DNA of 32,468 nt, from the IMG/VR virus record IMGVR_UViG_3300047317_000749, positions 1-32,468 of that record; one strand, given 5' to 3'. The translations under genes and the position numbers were made by a program. Shown here in pieces: positions 29,149 to 32,468 of the stretch. Numbering within the stretch: position 1 is the stretch's first letter; every line of letters begins with the position of its first letter. This DNA comes from a virus. The notes under the pieces are model-generated. The model made no database searches, was not told where the DNA came from, and worked only from the letters and a program-made list of their open reading frames with translations.

Positions 29149-31154
29149 TCCAAGCCTAACGAAATAGTTTTAGGCAGAACCGAGATTAGCTCGTTCTCCG
29201 CCATCTTGGTGGCAATCACCAGAGCTACTCGGTCGGCTGCTCGCTGAGAAATAATGCTCTCAGCGACACCAACACCCACAGCAGAGAAGTCGCCGACTAT
29301 GACGGTCTCGGTGACCACAGAATGAAAGTCCTGAGTCGGGGCCTGACTCAATGCTATATCGAGGGCCTCTTCAGAGGGTCCTTGAACTGATGCCCCGTCG
29401 AATCGAACCGCGCTTAGACTAGCCTCGTCCTGGCACGCCTGACCGTCGCCGGACTTATCTTCGGGCACGGTCAACGCAAAGGTGCGGAGAAATCGAACGG
29501 TCGCGGGTCCCTGGCCCACTACGAGTAGCTCGAAGCTCTCGTCAATATTCTCCACGTCTGGTCGCTCCGCTCCGCAGGAAGACAGAGAGCCGTTGTCGTC
29601 CTGTTGGTTCGCATCCTCAGACCGAATCACCCGCGATTGGGGCTTGTATCCGAATAGCGGCGAATTGATGTCGATTAGAATCCGGAAATTAAGGTTGCCC
29701 TTTTCCACGGAAATTTTCTTCGACATGATTTGTCGGAACGCGCCGCGAAACGCACCAGCATAAAAAACTCCGATGTCCAGGTCTTCAGCGACACCGGCAA
29801 GGCCGACATCCACCCACTGGAATCGGCAACGTTGTGCCGGGAGCTTACCCGGCACCGGGCACGTCTGCCCGAAATGTGCGCGCGGTTGAAAGGCCCAGGT
29901 GATTGGGCAGCCGTTGTCCAGCCGGTCGGGAGTGAAAGATTCCCACAACCGATTCTTCCCGTCAGCATCTACCGATACGTGAAAAATTCTGTTCTTGTCC
30001 GCGATTTCTCCGTAGACCCATTCAACTGGCCGGGTGCCAGTCCAATGTCCGCACCAGGACGGGCCGGAGTCATCTGAGAGGGTCTCCAGACTGGCGTGAT
30101 TCAGCACCCAGGTGTGCTTGTTATACACGTCCTCAGCCGGAACACTCATGAGTAAAAATTGTCCGAACGACGCACCGGCCACGAGAGAGGTGTCATCGCT
30201 TAGCTGAGTTTTGCTCAGCATCATTTCGTTGTCGCGCACCGGTAGCCGCGAGGTTAGCTTGCCCGCAGTGGCAGGGTCCCAAATGGCTACGCCATCCGGA
30301 GAGAACCAGCAGACCTGACCGTAGTGGGCGAATGCGGACCGATTCGAGGTGCATCCCACCTGGATTACCTCGCGTTGAAAATTCTGAGTCGAGGGCCATT
30401 GTGACCGGTCGCGAATGTTGGCTTCGAGAATCGAGCCGTCCGATTCAGTGAACACCAACAACTGCGGGGCCTCGATGCTAGGCGTTTTTACCATCGCAGT
30501 GACTTCACTGGCGAAGAAAAACGCTGACGCGCCGCCGAGATAAATCTGTTCGCGGAAGCTAAAAGGATTTCCGATATCGCTAGCCTGGACTTGATTCCCC
30601 GAGGCTACCCACAACCGGTCGCCCACCCATTCCATCGGACCACCTGAAGGAGTCTCGAACGGGTCCCCGCGAATCTGGCCGGACTGGTGCCCGTCATACC
30701 ACGCGGGTGCAGATAGCCCTCCATCTTGAACAATGAGCACCGACTTAGGGATAATAACCCGAATCGCGGACGTGAGAGAATTGTCAATGCGCTCTGCCGA
30801 CTGAGTAGTCAGAGACCAGAAGACCTGCTTAGCAGTTGGGGACAAGAGCACATTTTGAATTTGAACAAACTGAAGGAAGGGCCAAGTCGCGACGTAGAGC
30901 ACCCCATCAATCGCGATGACAATCTGCTCCAGACCTTCCTGCGGTTTAAACAGTGCGGCTCCCTGGAGATTCCCATCGGGGAGAGTTACAAGGCATCGGT
31001 GACCTGGGCGGCAGGATAACACCCCGCCGAGGTTAATCATGTTCAGCGCAGACCAGACGTAGCCGAGCGGAAGCTGGCCAGGGTCCATGTCTGACTTCGC
31101 ACCCCGGAAAAAGGTGCCGTCAAAATCAATGATGCGTTGTCCGGCTTCACCCAT
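29145..31154 (-). CDS. Tail nozzle-like beta-propeller protein (T7 gp12 / P22 gp10-like)
   Basis: Encodes 669 aa; ATG at 31154 overlaps the adaptor stop (TAATG). It begins IIDFDGTFFRGAKSDMDPGQ then YVWSALNMINLGGVLSCRPG, the opening seen in many phage nozzle proteins. Blade-like repeats follow (QIVIAIDGVLYVATWPFLQF; MEWVGDRLWVASGNQVQASD; LLVFTESDGSILEANIRDRS). It should form the tail tip below the adaptor ring and contact fibres. Assignment is by the start pattern, repeats and position. Confidence 0.7.
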   Translation of the reverse strand: MGEAGQRIIDFDGTFFRGAKSDMDPGQLPLGYVWSALNMINLGGVLSCRPGHRCLVTLPDGNLQGAALFKPQEGLEQIVIAIDGVLYVATWPFLQFVQIQNVLLSPTAKQVFWSLTTQSAERIDNSLTSAIRVIIPKSVLIVQDGGLSAPAWYDGHQSGQIRGDPFETPSGGPMEWVGDRLWVASGNQVQASDIGNPFSFREQIYLGGASAFFFASEVTAMVKTPSIEAPQLLVFTESDGSILEANIRDRSQWPSTQNFQREVIQVGCTSNRSAFAHYGQVCWFSPDGVAIWDPATAGKLTSRLPVRDNEMMLSKTQLSDDTSLVAGASFGQFLLMSVPAEDVYNKHTWVLNHASLETLSDDSGPSWCGHWTGTRPVEWVYGEIADKNRIFHVSVDADGKNRLWESFTPDRLDNGCPITWAFQPRAHFGQTCPVPGKLPAQRCRFQWVDVGLAGVAEDLDIGVFYAGAFRGAFRQIMSKKISVEKGNLNFRILIDINSPLFGYKPQSRVIRSEDANQQDDNGSLSSCGAERPDVENIDESFELLVVGQGPATVRFLRTFALTVPEDKSGDGQACQDEASLSAVRFDGASVQGPSEEALDIALSQAPTQDFHSVVTETVIVGDFSAVGVGVAESIISQRAADRVALVIATKMAENELISVLPKTISLGLE

Positions 31155-32158
31155 TATCGAATGTCGTAGTCGTATTTGTCACGAGGCTGACTCATGTCGA
31201 TGACCTGCACCGGCATGAACACAGGCGGCTCAGCCTTCATTTGCGCTTCAAGTTCCAATCGGGCCGCATCTGCTTCAAAAGCGTGAGCGTCCGGAATCTG
31301 GTTGTCGCTATAATGCTTGCGCGCCTGGACCGCGAGCAGCAACGCAATCCGGCTCTTCAGCGGGATATGGTCGAACCGGCTAAAAAATGTAGGATTCGTT
31401 TTAAGGTATGCCACGCGCGCCCAATTGCAGCTTCGATTGAGCATGATGCGTCGATACTGCGGCGTCGTTTCATCCGGCTCGTATATTCCAAGAAGGACTC
31501 CGGTCGCTCCGCTGTCATCAATTGTTGAGAGTCGAATGTTTCCCTGCGTTCGCTGTTTAAACACCCCAGTAATCCTTGCGACTTCAGGCGCTTCAGAATC
31601 CGGGATAGCAACTCCGTAGATGGTTGGGACCCGATAACCATTGAGGGTGACACCGTTTTCAATCCGCCGCAGCACGTTCCCTTTCGAATCGTAGCCATAA
31701 ACAATTAACTCCGCGCCGTTATCGGCAGGGTTAGCCAAATAGGCAACCAGCTTCGCCGGATGCACAAGGTCGCGAAAAGTGTAATGATACCCGCCCTGGT
31801 CCATCCACTTCCATTCGCAGACAGTCCGGCAGGAGCCGGGTCCGTTCAAATGGAATTCAAAAAGCTGTGCATAACCGAGCACCGGCTGCCCGCCGATGTT
31901 TACTCCGATGACTGTTTCGACTTCCCTCGGTAGAGTAATGCACTTGCGTCCGCAACCGGAAGGGTTGTTACAAATAGAGCCCACGCTTGCACACGAGCAC
32001 CCGGCAGAGCAGACGTCGATGAACCCTTTCCATCCCTCCAGGTCCTCTTTGTTTGCAATGAGTCCAACGGCGTCACCGAGCCATCGAAAAAGTTTGGTAT
32101 CGTCGCAGACGCCAATGATTTTCTTGGCCTCGTCATAAATGTCATCCACGCGGAACAT
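31154..32158 (-). CDS. Head-tail adaptor-like protein (T7 gp11 / P22 gp4-like) with cysteine cluster
   Basis: Encodes 334 aa. It begins MFRVDDIYDEAKKIIGVCDD then TKLFRWLGDAVGLIANKEDL, the N-terminal helical bundle usual for podovirus tail-tubular/adaptor proteins. The C-terminal helix LKSRIALLLAVQARKHYSD fits the same. Between them lies an unusual cluster of six Cys in about 26 residues (about residues 48-73: SAGCSCASVGSIC, then NNPSGCGRKC). Ten Cys occur in all. Start and stop overlap its neighbours as TAATG. It likely joins portal and nozzle. Confidence 0.65.
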   Translation of the reverse strand: MFRVDDIYDEAKKIIGVCDDTKLFRWLGDAVGLIANKEDLEGWKGFIDVCSAGCSCASVGSICNNPSGCGRKCITLPREVETVIGVNIGGQPVLGYAQLFEFHLNGPGSCRTVCEWKWMDQGGYHYTFRDLVHPAKLVAYLANPADNGAELIVYGYDSKGNVLRRIENGVTLNGYRVPTIYGVAIPDSEAPEVARITGVFKQRTQGNIRLSTIDDSGATGVLLGIYEPDETTPQYRRIMLNRSCNWARVAYLKTNPTFFSRFDHIPLKSRIALLLAVQARKHYSDNQIPDAHAFEADAARLELEAQMKAEPPVFMPVQVIDMSQPRDKYDYDIR

Positions 32159-32468
32159 TACTGGGCCTCCCGCTCTTCCATAAGCTTATCCAAAGCTTCC
32201 CCGGCTTCGTCGTAGCTCTTAGCTGGAGCTTCGTCTTTCTCCTCCTTGACGTCCAAAATTTTTCTCACCTGGATGGTGCATTCGTAATACCGCTCGCCGC
32301 TGGGGCGTGGCGCAGACCGCTCGTCAATCTGCCGATAGTGAATCGTCATCTCGCCATCTTCCGGCAGGTCCAGGTCCAGCGGGCCACGATAGGTAAAGGT
32401 CGGAAAAATCTCGCCGCCCTCGCCGCCCGAAACTGGATTGGAGAACCCTCCCGAAGGGGGAACTGTCT
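32158..32468 (-). CDS. C-terminal part of an unknown virion-module protein
   Basis: The frame is open to the right edge, giving about 102 residues. A complete 63-aa product from ATG 32349 is possible, but the codons upstream look coding (FPTFTYRGPLDLDLPEDGE), so the gene very likely begins beyond the window. The visible part reads MTIHYRQIDERSAPRPSGER followed by a charged helical end. The stop overlaps the adaptor start. No family is recognised; its place before the adaptor suggests a structural or packaging-side protein. Confidence 0.65.
   Translation of the reverse strand, partial: TVPPSGGFSNPVSGGEGGEIFPTFTYRGPLDLDLPEDGEMTIHYRQIDERSAPRPSGERYYECTIQVRKILDVKEEKDEAPAKSYDEAGEALDKLMEEREAQ

Noticed and set aside
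1-32468. CRISPR array, tRNA genes or insertion sequence
   Set aside because: No regularly spaced repeats, no cloverleaf-like segment noticed, and no transposase motif or terminal inverted repeats. The Cas4-like gene stands with replication genes, not with other cas genes.

Overview
The window looks like part of the genome of a tailed double-stranded DNA bacteriophage (or prophage) with a podovirus-type tail. There is no rRNA, tRNA or cellular housekeeping gene. Genes are packed head to tail, mostly with 1-8 nt stop/start overlaps (ATGA, TAATG, GTGA). Two opposing blocks meet at about 14.53 kb. The host cannot be fixed from sequence alone. Most starts lack a clear Shine-Dalgarno (SD) sequence and are preceded by A/T-rich bases; the best SD sequences sit in front of GTG or TTG starts.

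Plus-strand block (1-14532), early/replication. The left part (1-2.8 kb) holds small unknown proteins, two of them tiny membrane peptides, and a small helix-turn-helix (HTH) protein. It is followed by a third membrane peptide, a Cas4/RecB-like PD-(D/E)XK nuclease and a partner protein, ending at a hairpin terminator near 5.0 kb. A second unit opens at 5098 behind a leader that nearly copies the one at 866-900. It encodes two small unknowns, a SprT-like zinc protease, a two-span membrane protein (holin candidate), a zinc-ribbon protein and a helical protein, and ends at a strong hairpin at 7213-7245. The third stretch is the replication core: a small Cys/His protein, family A DNA polymerase, primase-SF3 helicase, a sigma-70-like factor, a RuvC-like resolvase that seems to start at CTG, a coiled-coil protein, and a calcineurin-like phosphoesterase fused to a GcrA/Myb-like HTH.

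Minus-strand block (32468-14529), virion. In transcription order it holds an incomplete unknown protein, a head-tail adaptor-like protein with a cysteine cluster, a beta-propeller nozzle-like protein, a cysteine-rich Ig-domain appendage protein, a fibre-like protein, a GNAT acetyltransferase, an Ala/Gln-rich internal-protein candidate, two further internal-protein candidates, a 2466-residue multidomain 'polyvalent' protein, and two small proteins. The order adaptor, nozzle, fibre, then internal (ejected) proteins matches T7/P22-type tails. Terminase, portal and capsid genes are not in the window and presumably lie to the right.

Points most worth attention: (i) the duplicated promoter-like leaders, spaced so that transcripts would begin at the AUG; (ii) a shared AGCGACT-type element just before several starts; (iii) the CTG-start resolvase; (iv) a series of tiny membrane peptides; (v) a recurring Q-[FY]-[RK]-P motif between modules of the giant protein; (vi) cysteine-rich virion proteins; (vii) an HTH-phosphoesterase fusion.
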